Source of the DNA: Alloalcanivorax balearicus MACL04
Lineage (GTDB): Bacteria; Pseudomonadota; Gammaproteobacteria; Pseudomonadales; Alcanivoracaceae
NCBI RefSeq assembly: GCF_025532145.1
Contig: NZ_ARXS01000007.1
Location: forward strand, 120,841 to 184,840
Length of the DNA stretch: 64,000 bases
Direction of reading: 5' to 3'
The position numbers and the translations under genes were made by a program. Below are positions 49,109 to 58,174 of the stretch, in pieces (position 1 is the stretch's first letter; every line of letters starts with the position of its first letter). The notes beneath the pieces were generated by a model, which saw only the letters and a list, made by a program, of their open reading frames with translations, was not told the DNA's origin and made no database searches.

Positions 49109-51217
49109 TCAGAATTCCATGCGCATGCCGACGGTCAGATTGCGGCCTGGCTCCGGCACGGTGCGGGCCAGGAAGGAGGTGTGATTCCACACTTCCTCGC
49201 CCAGCAGGTTGCTGCCGCGCAGATAAACGCTGTAGCGCTGGGCCCCTTCCAGGGTGTAGCTGAGGGTGGCGTTGAGCATGTCGTAGCCCGGAGTGCGGCT
49301 TTCGTAGCCGGCGATGTCGTTCTGCGGGAACATCCGGTAGAACTCCAGCTCGCCGTCGAACGCCCGCCAGTAGGTGTTGACGCGGCCGCCCAAACGTTTC
49401 GCCGGAATCCGTGGCAGCTCGTTGCCGCCGCGACTGAACTGGGCTTTGACAATGTCGCCGAATACCGTGGTGGACCAACGCGGTGTCCATTGATAGCGCA
49501 TCTCGGCTTCGGCGCCGGTGAACTCCACGTCGTCCTGGGTGTACTTGATCAGGCGGAATTCCTCGATCTGATCCAGGGTGCGGGCGTAGATGTAGTTGTC
49601 CACCTGGTTATGGAACAGACCGACATCGAAGGTCAGATCACCGCGAACCTTGCGCAGATTCAGGCCGATGTTGCGCGAGGTTTCCTTATGAATGGCGGAA
49701 TCGTCACCCGGCGCACCGCAGGTGTAGCTGCTGGACACCAGGCCGCACTCATAGGTGTTGGTGGCTAGGTGAACCCCCCGGGCGTACATCTCCTGGGCAT
49801 GGGGCATGCGCTGGGCGCGGGTGGCGGACAGCGACACGTTATAGTCCGGCAGAAACGCCCAGGTCAGCGCCGCCGACAATGAATTGGCGGAGTCGCTGTA
49901 GGAAGGCCGGTCCAGCGGATCCTCCACCGGGTCCAGACGCTGATGCTCGTGACGCGCGCCTACTTCCAGATGCCACTGTTCGGAGAAGCGGTAGTGTTCC
50001 ACCGCGAATACCCCGAGGGTTTCGGTGTCGGTCTTTGGCATCAGGGCTTCGGTGCCCTGGGTGTTGAACTGGTGGTCGGCGTACTGGAAACCGACCACGC
50101 CATGCCAGCCGCCAATCGGCGCGTGCTCCGCCTCCACCCGGGTTTCATAGCCCTTGTGGCGGAAGGTGGTGCCCACTTCGCCGCCCTCGATTTCATGATG
50201 GCGATAATCGGTGTGGCTGGAGCGCACCTTGACCTTTTCGATGCCGGGCAGCGGCTGCCGGTATTCACCGCGCAGATCAATGCGGCGGGCGTCCAGGTCC
50301 ACGTAAGGCGGTGCGTGCGCGCCTTCACCGTGGTCGTGATCATGGTCATGACCATCCCCATCACAGGACAATTGATCGCCATCGGCCCCGCAGCCCTCGA
50401 ATTCGTGGCTGTGGCCGGGCAGGCCGTAGATGTCGCTGCGGTAGGAATACGCCATGCCCAGGTAGCCGCGCTCGCCGATCCAGGAAGCGCCGACACTGAC
50501 ATTGTCGCTATCGGCGTAGGTGCCATCGATGTCGGGCACGGTGAAGCCATTCACCTCATAGTCGTCGGCGCGGCGCCGGGAGCCTTCCACGTGCACCGCG
50601 AAATGGTCGCCGGCGCGGGCGGTGATGCCGGCGGCACCGGCCTTCTCGTTGGCCACCGTATTACCACGGACGGCAACGAAGCCCTCCACCGGACGGTCCG
50701 GCATGCGGGTGGGAATCTTGTCGTCCAGGACGTTGACCACGCCGCCGATGGCGCCGCCGCCATAGAGCAGGGTGGCCGGGCCGCGCAGTACCTCCACCTT
50801 GCGGGCGAGCATGGGCTCCACCGTGGTGGCGTGGTCCGGGGAGATATCGGAGGCGTCGAACAGGCGGGCGCCATCGGAGAGCACACTTACCCGTGGCGCC
50901 CCCTGGCCCCGGATCACCGGGCGGCTGGAGCCACCGCCAAAGGTGTCGGAATGAACCCCTGGCAATCCTTCCAGCGTGTTGCCGAGGGTGGCGTTGCTGC
51001 GTTGGAACAGCAGACTGTCCTCCAGCAAGCCGAACGATGAGGCGCCGCTGGCGGCGTCCTCGTCAAAAGGCAGCGCGGACACCTGGACCGCATCCAGCTG
51101 ATGGGACGCTTGATCATCAGTGTTGTCGTTCTGTTGCGCCGAGGCTGGCAGGGCGGCCAGGGTGGCACCGGCCATCAGCCCCAGGGCCAGCGGCAGGGGT
51201 AAAGCTTTGCGTCTCAT
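49109..51217 (-). CDS. znuD: ZnuD-like TonB-dependent zinc receptor
   Basis: 702 residues. Signal peptide with a cleavage near LPASAQQN, a plug domain (about 45-160; GLPGVHSDTFGGGSSRPVIR, KVEVLRGPATLLYGGGAIGG) and a 22-strand barrel ending GRNLTVGMRMEF. A His/Asp-rich external loop, CDGDGHDHDHDHGEGAHAPP (about 286-305), is the hallmark of ZnuD receptors that import zinc. A Zur-box-like palindrome lies 56 bases upstream. Confidence 0.9.
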   Translation of the reverse strand: MRRKALPLPLALGLMAGATLAALPASAQQNDNTDDQASHQLDAVQVSALPFDEDAASGASSFGLLEDSLLFQRSNATLGNTLEGLPGVHSDTFGGGSSRPVIRGQGAPRVSVLSDGARLFDASDISPDHATTVEPMLARKVEVLRGPATLLYGGGAIGGVVNVLDDKIPTRMPDRPVEGFVAVRGNTVANEKAGAAGITARAGDHFAVHVEGSRRRADDYEVNGFTVPDIDGTYADSDNVSVGASWIGERGYLGMAYSYRSDIYGLPGHSHEFEGCGADGDQLSCDGDGHDHDHDHGEGAHAPPYVDLDARRIDLRGEYRQPLPGIEKVKVRSSHTDYRHHEIEGGEVGTTFRHKGYETRVEAEHAPIGGWHGVVGFQYADHQFNTQGTEALMPKTDTETLGVFAVEHYRFSEQWHLEVGARHEHQRLDPVEDPLDRPSYSDSANSLSAALTWAFLPDYNVSLSATRAQRMPHAQEMYARGVHLATNTYECGLVSSSYTCGAPGDDSAIHKETSRNIGLNLRKVRGDLTFDVGLFHNQVDNYIYARTLDQIEEFRLIKYTQDDVEFTGAEAEMRYQWTPRWSTTVFGDIVKAQFSRGGNELPRIPAKRLGGRVNTYWRAFDGELEFYRMFPQNDIAGYESRTPGYDMLNATLSYTLEGAQRYSVYLRGSNLLGEEVWNHTSFLARTVPEPGRNLTVGMRMEF

Positions 51218-51272
51218 GGACTCTTTTCCTCTATCGAACAGGCACGCGGAGCATGCCTTGGCAAGCTGCGAA

Positions 51273-51287
51273 TGTTATATCATAACA
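51273..51287 (-). promoter_or_regulatory. zur box: Zur-box-like operator of znuD
   Basis: TGTTATATCATAACA is a near-perfect palindrome (TGTTAT/ATAACA around three bases) and matches the gammaproteobacterial Zur operator core. It lies between the znuD start and the gene upstream, where it would overlap the promoter. Confidence 0.75.
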
Positions 51288-51336
51288 AAAGCGCCATCGA
51301 AACCCGAACCGCTTGAGGCGGCTGCGAAATTGGAGG

Positions 51337-51666
51337 TCAGGTGGACAGAGGTGGGGCGCGGGAAAGGTAGGCGCGCAGACCGGCCTGGGTATGGCCACGG
51401 TCTTGCGCCAGCGGGCGCCAGAATGGCTCCGCCGCGGGGTTATGCTGAACCAGCGTGGCGGGCGGCACGGCAATCTGTACCGGCGCGCAGTGCTGGCAAT
51501 GGGGGGCGGCGGAGGTGCCGCCATCGTCGGGAATGTCGCCGGCCTGGGACGTGGCGGTCGGCAAATGCTCGGTGGTGTGCCAGGCCATCTGCCACTGACC
51601 GGCGATCAGCAGCAGGGAGAGTAGCAGGAGACGAACCGGGAAGGCCCTGGCGCTACGGGGACACAT
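51337..51666 (-). CDS. DUF2946-like small membrane or periplasmic protein
   Basis: 109 residues. One N-terminal hydrophobic helix ([17 protein letters not shown]), then a Cys/His segment [17 protein letters not shown] typical of DUF2946 proteins, which accompany metal-related TonB receptors. The start ATG is preceded by GGAGAGGACC and overlaps the end of yidD by 14 bases. Ligand and function unknown; metal binding is plausible through the Cys and His. Confidence 0.65.
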   Translation of the reverse strand: MCPRSARAFPVRLLLLSLLLIAGQWQMAWHTTEHLPTATSQAGDIPDDGGTSAAPHCQHCAPVQIAVPPATLVQHNPAAEPFWRPLAQDRGHTQAGLRAYLSRAPPLST

Positions 51667-51967
51667 GGTCCTCTCCGTTAGCCTTGGGGCCGTTGCTCTG
51701 GAAGCCGTTTTGCTGGGGACCATCATGCTGAGCGTCGCCCTGCAGCGGGTGCGGCTGGCCTGGTACCGGATCAAAACCACCGGGATGCCAGGGATGACAT
51801 TTGCACAGACGGCGCGCCGCCAGGGCGCTGCCGCGTAAGGCGCCATGGTGTTCCACCGCCTGACGCGCGTACTCGGAGCAAGTGGGATAGAAACGGCACT
51901 GGTTGCCCAGCCAGGGGCTTAAATAGCCCTGGTAGAAACGCAGGCTGGCCAGTAGAACCCGTTTCAC
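51653..51967 (-). CDS. yidD: Membrane protein insertion efficiency factor YidD
   Basis: 104 residues. [20 protein letters not shown] and [20 protein letters not shown] carry the family's conserved Cys and aromatic residues, as does [18 protein letters not shown]. YidD assists YidC-dependent membrane insertion. The usual location is between rnpA and yidC; here it is next to DUF2946 and znuD, so it may be a second copy. A hydrophilic C-terminal tail of about 25 residues is added. GTG at 51967 with GGGAG upstream is preferred over a TTG further up. Confidence 0.92.
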   Translation of the reverse strand: MKRVLLASLRFYQGYLSPWLGNQCRFYPTCSEYARQAVEHHGALRGSALAARRLCKCHPWHPGGFDPVPGQPHPLQGDAQHDGPQQNGFQSNGPKANGEDHVSP

Positions 51968-52055
51968 GGTGGCGACTCCCAATCAGAATCCGGCCAGCAT
52001 ACCCGAGGAAGATGACATTTGTCTGTCATCCGTTGCGGGTCGCTCCCCAAACCAG

Positions 52056-52159
52056 ACTACAAGGCCGCTGTAGGAGCTTGCCTGCAAGCGAATATCCCGA
52101 AGGCCTGAGAGAGGCACCCATTCGCTTGCAGGCAAGCTCCTACAGCGGCTTCGTAGTCC
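52056..52159. repeat. REP-like inverted repeat, locus 5
   Basis: GACTACAAGGCCGCTGTAGG at the left faces CCTACAGCGGCTTCGTAGTC at the right, with AAGCGAAT/ATTCGCTT at the inner ends; arms of about 39 bases with few mismatches. It lies between the cysS stop and yidD. Confidence 0.92.
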
Positions 52160-52206
52160 CCCGACTTTAGCAGTGAATAGCGTGCCGGCGTGCTGCGTGT
52201 AAGCTC

Positions 52207-53589
52207 CTAGTCCCGGCTCCAGCGGGTACCCTCGCGGGTATCCTCCAGTTGGATGCCGGCGTCCTTGAGCTGGTCGCGGATCTGGTCGGCGCGGGCGAAA
52301 TCGCGGGCTTTCTTCGCCGCGGTCCGTTCCGCCACCAGGGCGTCGATCTCGTCGTTGGCGAGGCCGTCATCGGCGCTGCCCTGGTTCTGGAACCAGGCCA
52401 CCGGATCGGATTCCAGTAAGCCCAACAGTCCGGCGCCGGCCAGCAGTTCCGCTTTGAGTACCGGTTTTTCCGGCAGATCCGCCTTGTTCAGCTTCGCGGC
52501 CACCGCGTGCAGGGCGCTGATCGCCTCGGCGGTATTGAGATCGTCGCGCAGAGCCAGCAGCACCGGGTGATCCTCCGGCAGACGGTAGCCGGTATCGGGC
52601 TCGACCTGTTCGCCGCGTCCCAGCAGGGCGTAGTAAAGGCCGTCCAGGCTCTTGCCGGCCTGATCCAGCACCTCGGCGGAGAAGTTCAGCGGCGAACGGT
52701 AGTGGCTGGAGAGCAGCGCGAAACGCAGCACCTCGCCGGGGTATTCCTTCAACAGCTCGCGGACCAGGCGGAAATTGCCCAGGGATTTGGACATCTTCTC
52801 GCCATCGATGTTGATGTAGCCGTTGTGCATCCAGTAGCGCACATACTCGGTGCCATGGGCGCAGCAGCCCTGGGCGATCTCGTTCTCGTGGTGGGGGAAG
52901 ATCAGATCCTGCCCGCCGCCATGAATATCGATGACATCGCCGAGATGCTTGTGAATCATCGCCGAGCATTCGATGTGCCAGCCCGGCCGGCCGCGTCCCC
53001 AGGGCGAATCCCAGCCGGGCTGGTCATCACTGGACGGTTTCCACAGCACGAAGTCGCCGGGGTGGCGCTTATAGTCCGCCACTTCCACCCGCGCGCCGGC
53101 GAGCATGTCTTCCAGGTTGCGCCCGGAGAGCTTGCCGTAATCGGGCATGGATTCCACCGCGAACAGCACATGGCCATCGGCCTGGTAGGCATGCCCCTTG
53201 GTGATCAGCGTTTCGATCATGGTGAGCATGTCACCGATGTGATCGGTGGCCTTGGGCACCACGGTGGGAGGCAGGGCGTTGAGCCGCCCCATATCTTCTT
53301 CGAAGGCTGTGGTGAAACGGGCGGTGAGGGCGCCGATTTCCTCGCCGTTATCCGCCGCCGCCTTGATGATCTTGTCGTCGATATCGGTGATGTTGCGGGC
53401 GTACACCACCTGGGGGTAGAGCCTCCGCAGCAGCCGGTAGAGCACATCGAACACCACCACCGGACGGGCGTTGCCGATGTGGACGTAGTTGTACACCGTG
53501 GGCCCGCACACATAGAGGGTAATGCGGTTCGGGTCCAGCGGGATGAAATCGTCCTTGCGGCCGGTCAGGGTGTTGTGCAGTTTCAGCAT
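52207..53589 (-). CDS. cysS: Cysteinyl-tRNA synthetase
   Basis: 460-residue class I synthetase. HIGH-type motif VHIGNARP (36-43) after the zinc ligand Cys28 in [10 protein letters not shown], the further zinc site GWHIECSAM and [10 protein letters not shown], and KMSKS in [10 protein letters not shown]. All zinc ligands are kept, so this is not a zinc-free variant. It is the last gene of thrS-hisI-cysS, starting 3 bases after hisI, an unusual context for cysS. Paralogues of CysS, HisI and ThrS are known members of zinc-stress clusters. Confidence 0.93.
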   Translation of the reverse strand: MLKLHNTLTGRKDDFIPLDPNRITLYVCGPTVYNYVHIGNARPVVVFDVLYRLLRRLYPQVVYARNITDIDDKIIKAAADNGEEIGALTARFTTAFEEDMGRLNALPPTVVPKATDHIGDMLTMIETLITKGHAYQADGHVLFAVESMPDYGKLSGRNLEDMLAGARVEVADYKRHPGDFVLWKPSSDDQPGWDSPWGRGRPGWHIECSAMIHKHLGDVIDIHGGGQDLIFPHHENEIAQGCCAHGTEYVRYWMHNGYINIDGEKMSKSLGNFRLVRELLKEYPGEVLRFALLSSHYRSPLNFSAEVLDQAGKSLDGLYYALLGRGEQVEPDTGYRLPEDHPVLLALRDDLNTAEAISALHAVAAKLNKADLPEKPVLKAELLAGAGLLGLLESDPVAWFQNQGSADDGLANDEIDALVAERTAAKKARDFARADQIRDQLKDAGIQLEDTREGTRWSRD

Positions 53590-53592
53590 GGC

Positions 53593-54018
53593 TCAGTTAT
53601 ATAGCTCGTTGGGATCGATGATCGGGGCGCGGTCGATCACCACCCGATCGCCCTCCACTTTCCAGTAAAAGCAGGCGCGGCGGCCGGTATGACAGGCCGG
53701 CCCGGTCTGCTCCACTTTGGCCAGCAGGACATCGCCGTCGCAGTCCAGCCGCAGTTCCTTGAGATACTGCACTTGCCCGGAGCTTTCGCCCTTGCGCCAC
53801 AGCTTGCCGCGGGAACGGGAGTAGTAGCAGACCCGGCCGGTGCGCACGGTTTCCTCGATCGCCTCCCGGTTCATCCAGGCGAACATCAGCACTTCGCCAC
53901 TGTCGTGCTGCTGGGCGATCACCGGCACCAGGCCCTGGTCGTTGAAGGCCAGATTATCCAGCGCTTCGGAGAGGGCAACGCTGAAACCTTCCGGCTGTTG
54001 TTCGTTGGCTTTGAACAT
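53593..54018 (-). CDS. hisI: Phosphoribosyl-AMP cyclohydrolase
   Basis: 141 residues without the HisE extension. Signature AWMNREAIEETVRTGRVCYY, YSRSRGKLWRKGESSGQVQY, Mg/Zn site RLDCDGDVLLAKVEQTGPAC and HTGRRACFYW. It opens the adenine ring in the third step of histidine synthesis. No other his gene is nearby; it lies between thrS and cysS with short gaps, so it is probably the stress paralogue rather than the housekeeping enzyme. Confidence 0.93.
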   Translation of the reverse strand: MFKANEQQPEGFSVALSEALDNLAFNDQGLVPVIAQQHDSGEVLMFAWMNREAIEETVRTGRVCYYSRSRGKLWRKGESSGQVQYLKELRLDCDGDVLLAKVEQTGPACHTGRRACFYWKVEGDRVVIDRAPIIDPNELYN

Positions 54019-54049
54019 GAGACCTCTTGGGGTCGGACGTCCGACCCGT

Positions 54050-55966
54050 TCAGATCGGCGCCCGGGTGTCCCGATGCAGTTGTTCCACCGCCTCGTCCAG
54101 ATCCATGGTATCCGTGGCCTGGGAGCCCAGACGGCGTACCGCCACCTGATTCTGCTCGGCTTCCTTCTCGCCGACCACCCAGATCACCGGCACCTTGGCG
54201 CGGGAATGCTCGCGCACCTTGAAGCCGATCTTCTCGTTGCGGGTATCCAGCTCCGCCGGAATGCCGCGCGCCTTGAGCTGCTCGACCACCCCGGCGGCGT
54301 AGTCATCCACCGCGTTGGTAATGGTGGCCACCACCACCGGCACCGGCGCCATCCATAATGGCAGATGTCCGGCGGTGGACTCGATCAGAATGCCCAGGAA
54401 GCGTTCCAGCGACCCCAGCACCGCCCGGTGCAGCATCACCGGACGCTGGCGGCTGCCGTCCTCGGCCACGTATTCGGCATCCAGACGTTCGGGCAACACG
54501 AAGTCCACCTGCAGGGTGCCGCACTGCCAGTCACGACCGATGGCGTCACGCAGTACGAACTCCAGTTTCGGGCCGTAGAAGGCACCTTCGCCGGGATTCA
54601 GTTCGCACTCCAGGCCCAGGGATTCCACCGCCTCGCGCAGAGCGCCCTCGGCGCGGTCCCAGGTTTCATCGGAACCGGCGCGGTTGTCCGGCCGGTCGGA
54701 GAACTTGATGCGGAAGCTGTCGAAACCGAAATCCTGGTAAACCTCGCGCAACATGGTGATGAAGGCGGCGGTTTCCTCGTTGATCTGGCCCTCGGTACAG
54801 AAGATGTGGGCGTCGTCCTGACTGAAGGAACGCGCCCGCATCAGACCGTGCAAGGCACCATGGGCCTCGTTACGGAACAGAGCGGTGAATTCGCCCATGC
54901 GGATCGGCAGGTCCCGGTAGCTCTTGATGCCCTGGTTGAAGATCTGCACGTGGCCGGGGCAGTTCATCGGCTTGATCGCCATTTCCCGGTGATCATGGGT
55001 GCAGACGGTGAACATGTCGTCGCTGTATTTGTCCCAGTGTCCGGACTGTTCCCAAAGCACGCGGTCCATCATCTGCGGGGTGGACACCTCGGAGTAGTCG
55101 TACTTCTCCATCTTGGCGCGAATGTAGTTTTCCAGGTTCTTGCGCAGGCGCCAGCCGCGCGGGTGCCAGAACATGCTGCCCACGGCTTCCTGCTGGATAT
55201 GGAACAGGTCCATTTCCCGGGCCAGTTTGCGGTGGTCGCGCTTTTCCGCCTCTTCCAACTGTTTGAGATAGGCGTTGAGCTCTTTCTTGTCGCGCCAGGC
55301 GGTGCCGTAGATCCGCTGCAACTGGGCGTTGTCGGCATTGCCGCGCCAGTAGGCGCCGGCCACTTTCATCAGCTTGAAGCCGTCGCCGAGCTTGCTGGTG
55401 GAGGGCAAATGCGGGCCCCGGCACAGGTCGATGAACTCGCCTTGGCGATACAGCGAGACTTCCTCACCCTCGGGTAGATCACGAATGATCTCCGCCTTGA
55501 ATTCCTCGCCCTGATCCAGGAAGAAGCGGATCGCCTCGTCCCGGTCCCAAACCTCGCGGCGGATCTCCTCATTGCGCCGCACGATCTCCTGCATGCGCTT
55601 TTCGATGGCGACCAGGTCTTCCGGGGTGAACGCGGTCTCCCGGTGAAAGTCGTAATAAAAGCCGTTCTCGATGGTTGGCCCGATGGTGACCTGGGTTTCC
55701 GCAAACAGCTCCTGCACGGCTTCGGCCATGACATGGGCGGCATCGTGACGGATCAGCTCCAGAGCGTCCTCATGGTCGCGGGTGATGATTTCCACTTCCG
55801 TGCCGTCGGTGAGGGGCAGATAGACGTCGGTGAGATGGCCGTTGGCCTTCACCGCCAGCGCCTGTTTGGCGAGTTTCTTGCTGATCCGCCCGGCGATCTC
55901 CAGGGCGGAGGCCGGTTGATCAAACTCCAGGGTTGCCCCGTCGGGCAGTCGATAGCTCACACTCAT
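54050..55966 (-). CDS. thrS: Threonyl-tRNA synthetase, probable zinc-stress paralogue
   Basis: 638-residue class II synthetase. TGS domain (1-60), editing domain with the metal-binding [15 protein letters not shown] and [13 protein letters not shown], catalytic core FALFR-type [16 protein letters not shown], zinc ligands Cys in MNCPGH, His in DDAHIFC and His in VMLHRAVLG, and a C-terminal anticodon domain. It lacks the usual infC-rpmI-rplT neighbours, instead heading thrS-hisI-cysS. The ATG at 55966 gives the family N-terminus; its ribosome site is weak. Confidence 0.93.
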   Translation of the reverse strand: MSVSYRLPDGATLEFDQPASALEIAGRISKKLAKQALAVKANGHLTDVYLPLTDGTEVEIITRDHEDALELIRHDAAHVMAEAVQELFAETQVTIGPTIENGFYYDFHRETAFTPEDLVAIEKRMQEIVRRNEEIRREVWDRDEAIRFFLDQGEEFKAEIIRDLPEGEEVSLYRQGEFIDLCRGPHLPSTSKLGDGFKLMKVAGAYWRGNADNAQLQRIYGTAWRDKKELNAYLKQLEEAEKRDHRKLAREMDLFHIQQEAVGSMFWHPRGWRLRKNLENYIRAKMEKYDYSEVSTPQMMDRVLWEQSGHWDKYSDDMFTVCTHDHREMAIKPMNCPGHVQIFNQGIKSYRDLPIRMGEFTALFRNEAHGALHGLMRARSFSQDDAHIFCTEGQINEETAAFITMLREVYQDFGFDSFRIKFSDRPDNRAGSDETWDRAEGALREAVESLGLECELNPGEGAFYGPKLEFVLRDAIGRDWQCGTLQVDFVLPERLDAEYVAEDGSRQRPVMLHRAVLGSLERFLGILIESTAGHLPLWMAPVPVVVATITNAVDDYAAGVVEQLKARGIPAELDTRNEKIGFKVREHSRAKVPVIWVVGEKEAEQNQVAVRRLGSQATDTMDLDEAVEQLHRDTRAPI

Positions 55967-56056
55967 GGGTGACACGGAATCCAAAGCAAATGAAGCAGGC
56001 AGATGTGGAAAGCAGGCCCGGTGCGGGGGCACGGGTTTGCGTCCCGGAACCGACGG

Positions 56057-56085
56057 ATGGTAGGCAATCGCCGCGGTGGCTTCAA
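56057..56085 (-). promoter_or_regulatory. Putative promoter of thrS-hisI-cysS
   Basis: On the minus strand TTGAAG (56085-56080), 17 bases, TACCAT (56062-56057), 91 bases before the thrS start. No Zur-like palindrome is visible here. The palindromic element starting at 56123 lies about 40 bases upstream of the -35. Confidence 0.5.
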
Positions 56086-56122
56086 GCGCCAAGCCATGAC
56101 AGCGGCCTTATGACGTGGGTTG

Positions 56123-56391
56123 AGAGCCTGTTCTTGCTCTTTACGCCACCGCGTTGCTGCTGGAAAAGCCGCCTGAGGGCGTTGGGGACTGAAGGCTTTG
56201 GTGGGGCCAAAGGCAAAGGCTACAGCGTCCTCAGGCGGCTTTTCCAGCGCAACCCGAAGGGCCGGGCTCCTTTTGCCGCCAGCTCGCGATTACGCTTGTT
56301 TATGTAGAATGACTACACCGCACAACCGAAATCACGACCTGACGACAAAATGAACTCCGGCGCGGCGGCGTAAAGAGCAAGAACAGGCTCT
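56123..56391. repeat. 269-bp palindromic element, copy 2
   Basis: Inverted relative to copy 1 (30430-30713). Ends AGAGCCTGTTCTTGCTC and GAGCAAGAACAGGCTCT; inner arms CTGGAAAAGCCGCCTGAGG and CCTCAGGCGGCTTTTCCAG. Substitutions versus copy 1 occur in both partners of each stem. It lies between divergent thrS and the HD-GYP gene, with no coding capacity. Confidence 0.92.
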
Positions 56392-56416
56392 GGGCGAATA
56401 ACGACGAGGAAACGGC

Positions 56417-57967
56417 ATGCCCCAACTGCACAGGATCGGAGATCAGCTGATGCCGCTGCTGCGGGTGGCACGGCGTATCAATGAGCAAAGAGACGTGGCC
56501 ACGCTGGCGCAAACCATCGTCGCCGAGGCGCGCGCCCTGTGCCGCGCGGAGGCCGGCGCGCTCTGGCTGTATCGGGGCGATGGCGGTGATGAACGCCTGG
56601 TCTGCATGATTCGGCAGGGAGAAGGTGGCAGCGGCGTGACGGACGGGGTCGAAGTGCCTCTGGCGCGATCAGGGTGTCCGGTGGCGCGGGTGGCGAAAGA
56701 AGGCGAAACCCTGCTGCTGGCGTCGGGACAGGGGCTGGCGGAAGAGGACCGGGCGCTGTGGGTACCGGATCTGGTCACGGAGGTGTCCGCACAATTGCTG
56801 GTGCCGCTGCCCAACCATGATGGTGAGGTGGTCGGTGTGGTGCAGCTGATCAATGCCCGTGATGACCAGGGCCACAGGCTGGCGTTCTCCCGGCGCCAGC
56901 GCGTGGTGGCGGAGGCCTTGGCGGGCTACGCCGGCATCGCTTTGAATAATCTGCTGGTGGTGGCGGAGATGAAGGACCTGCTGGACGCCTTCGTCAAAGT
57001 CATCGCCCAGGCCATCGACGCCAAGAGCCCGCACACCAGTGCCCATTGCCAGCGGGTGCCCCTGCTGACCGAATTATTGGCCCGGGCCGCCTGCCAGGAT
57101 CATGGCACCTTCGCCGACTTCGATCTGGACGAGGACGGTTGGTACGAGCTGAGAGTGGCGGCCTGGCTGCACGACTGCGGCAAGCTGGCGACACCGGACT
57201 CGGTGCTGGAGAAATCCACCAAACTGCAGGCCCTGCATGACCGCATTGACATGGTCGCCGCTCGTTTCGCGGTGCTGCGGGCGGAATTACTGGCGGACTT
57301 CGTCGAGCGCGAACGGACGGAACCGGAGCGGACCGCGGAGCTGGCGATGGAAAGAGAGCGGGCGCTGGCGGGGCTGGAAGCGGATCTGGCGCTGTTACAG
57401 CGGGTCAACCTGGGCGGTGAAACCATGGCCCGGGAGGACCAGGAACGGGTCCGGGCAATGGCCCTGCGTACCTGGACTGATGCGCAAGGGCGGTTACAGC
57501 CGCTGTTGAGCGACGACGAGGTGAGCAATCTGTGTATCCCCAAAGGCACGCTTACCGAGGACGAGCGGGCGGTCATCAACGGGCACATGGACGTGACCCT
57601 GGCGATGCTGGAATCGCTGCCGTTTCCGCGCAAGCTGCGGCGGGTACCGGAATACGCCGGCGGTCACCACGAACGCATGGACGGCACCGGCTTCCCCCGC
57701 GGCCTGACCCGCGAACAAATGTCGATCCCGGCGCGGATCATGGCCATCGCCGATATCTTCGAGGCGCTGACCTCCCGGGAACGGCCCTATAAACCACCGC
57801 TGAAGCTGTCGGAAGCGCTGGCGATCATGCGCCAGATGCGCGACGACCAGCACCTGGACCCGGACCTCTACCGCCTGTTCCTCGACGCCGACGTCTGGCG
57901 CCAATACGCCCTCGAGGCCCTGGACCCGGAACAGCGGGATGTGGAGGAAGTGAGCAAATACCGCTGA
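56417..57967 (+). CDS. GAF and HD-GYP domain protein, putative c-di-GMP phosphodiesterase
   Basis: 516 residues. N-terminal GAF domain (about 25-165; EAGALWLYRGDGGDERLVCM, LLVPLPNHDGEVVGVVQLIN). The C-terminal HD-GYP domain has the HD metal pair in AAWLHDCGKLATPDSVLEKS and HHERMDGTGFPRGL near 420, in which the GYP tripeptide reads GFP. ADIFEALTSRERPYKPP completes the signature. A hydrophilic insertion of about 100 residues splits the HD part. GAGGAAACGGC precedes the ATG. It converges on a diguanylate cyclase gene, its opposite activity. Confidence 0.88.
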   Translation: MPQLHRIGDQLMPLLRVARRINEQRDVATLAQTIVAEARALCRAEAGALWLYRGDGGDERLVCMIRQGEGGSGVTDGVEVPLARSGCPVARVAKEGETLLLASGQGLAEEDRALWVPDLVTEVSAQLLVPLPNHDGEVVGVVQLINARDDQGHRLAFSRRQRVVAEALAGYAGIALNNLLVVAEMKDLLDAFVKVIAQAIDAKSPHTSAHCQRVPLLTELLARAACQDHGTFADFDLDEDGWYELRVAAWLHDCGKLATPDSVLEKSTKLQALHDRIDMVAARFAVLRAELLADFVERERTEPERTAELAMERERALAGLEADLALLQRVNLGGETMAREDQERVRAMALRTWTDAQGRLQPLLSDDEVSNLCIPKGTLTEDERAVINGHMDVTLAMLESLPFPRKLRRVPEYAGGHHERMDGTGFPRGLTREQMSIPARIMAIADIFEALTSRERPYKPPLKLSEALAIMRQMRDDQHLDPDLYRLFLDADVWRQYALEALDPEQRDVEEVSKYR

Positions 57968-57970
57968 AAA

Positions 57971-58171
57971 GCAGGGAATAGTTAATAGTGAATAGTTAAC
58001 AGTTGCGCGCAATAGGCCGGGGAATCGGGAAACGAGGAGGCCGCGCCATCGCTTGGGCAGGGCCTGATTGTCCTTTAACATAAACCGAAGTTGCGGGTAC
58101 GCAAACAGCCTTTGCAGTACTGCAATGTGCTTTTTTTCGCTGTTAACTATTCACTATTAACTATTCCCTGC
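57971..58171. repeat. AT-armed palindromic element, copy A
   Basis: 201 bases with perfect 32-base arms: left GCAGGGAATAGTTAATAGTG onward (57971-58002), right ending CACTATTAACTATTCCCTGC (58140-58171). The centre is GC-rich with GAGGCCGCGCC and a CCTTTGCAGTACTGCAA stem. It lies exactly in the gap between convergent genes. Copy B is at 60931-61143. Confidence 0.95.
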
Positions 58172-58174
58172 CCC

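Noticed and set aside
51667..51846. Longer N-terminus for the DUF2946-like protein
   Set aside because: The extra 60 residues overlap yidD in another frame, have no ribosome site and show no signal-peptide character.
54050..55966. ThrS, CysS and HisI as zinc-independent replacements
   Set aside because: The zinc-binding Cys/His residues are retained in all three, so zinc independence cannot be claimed from sequence.
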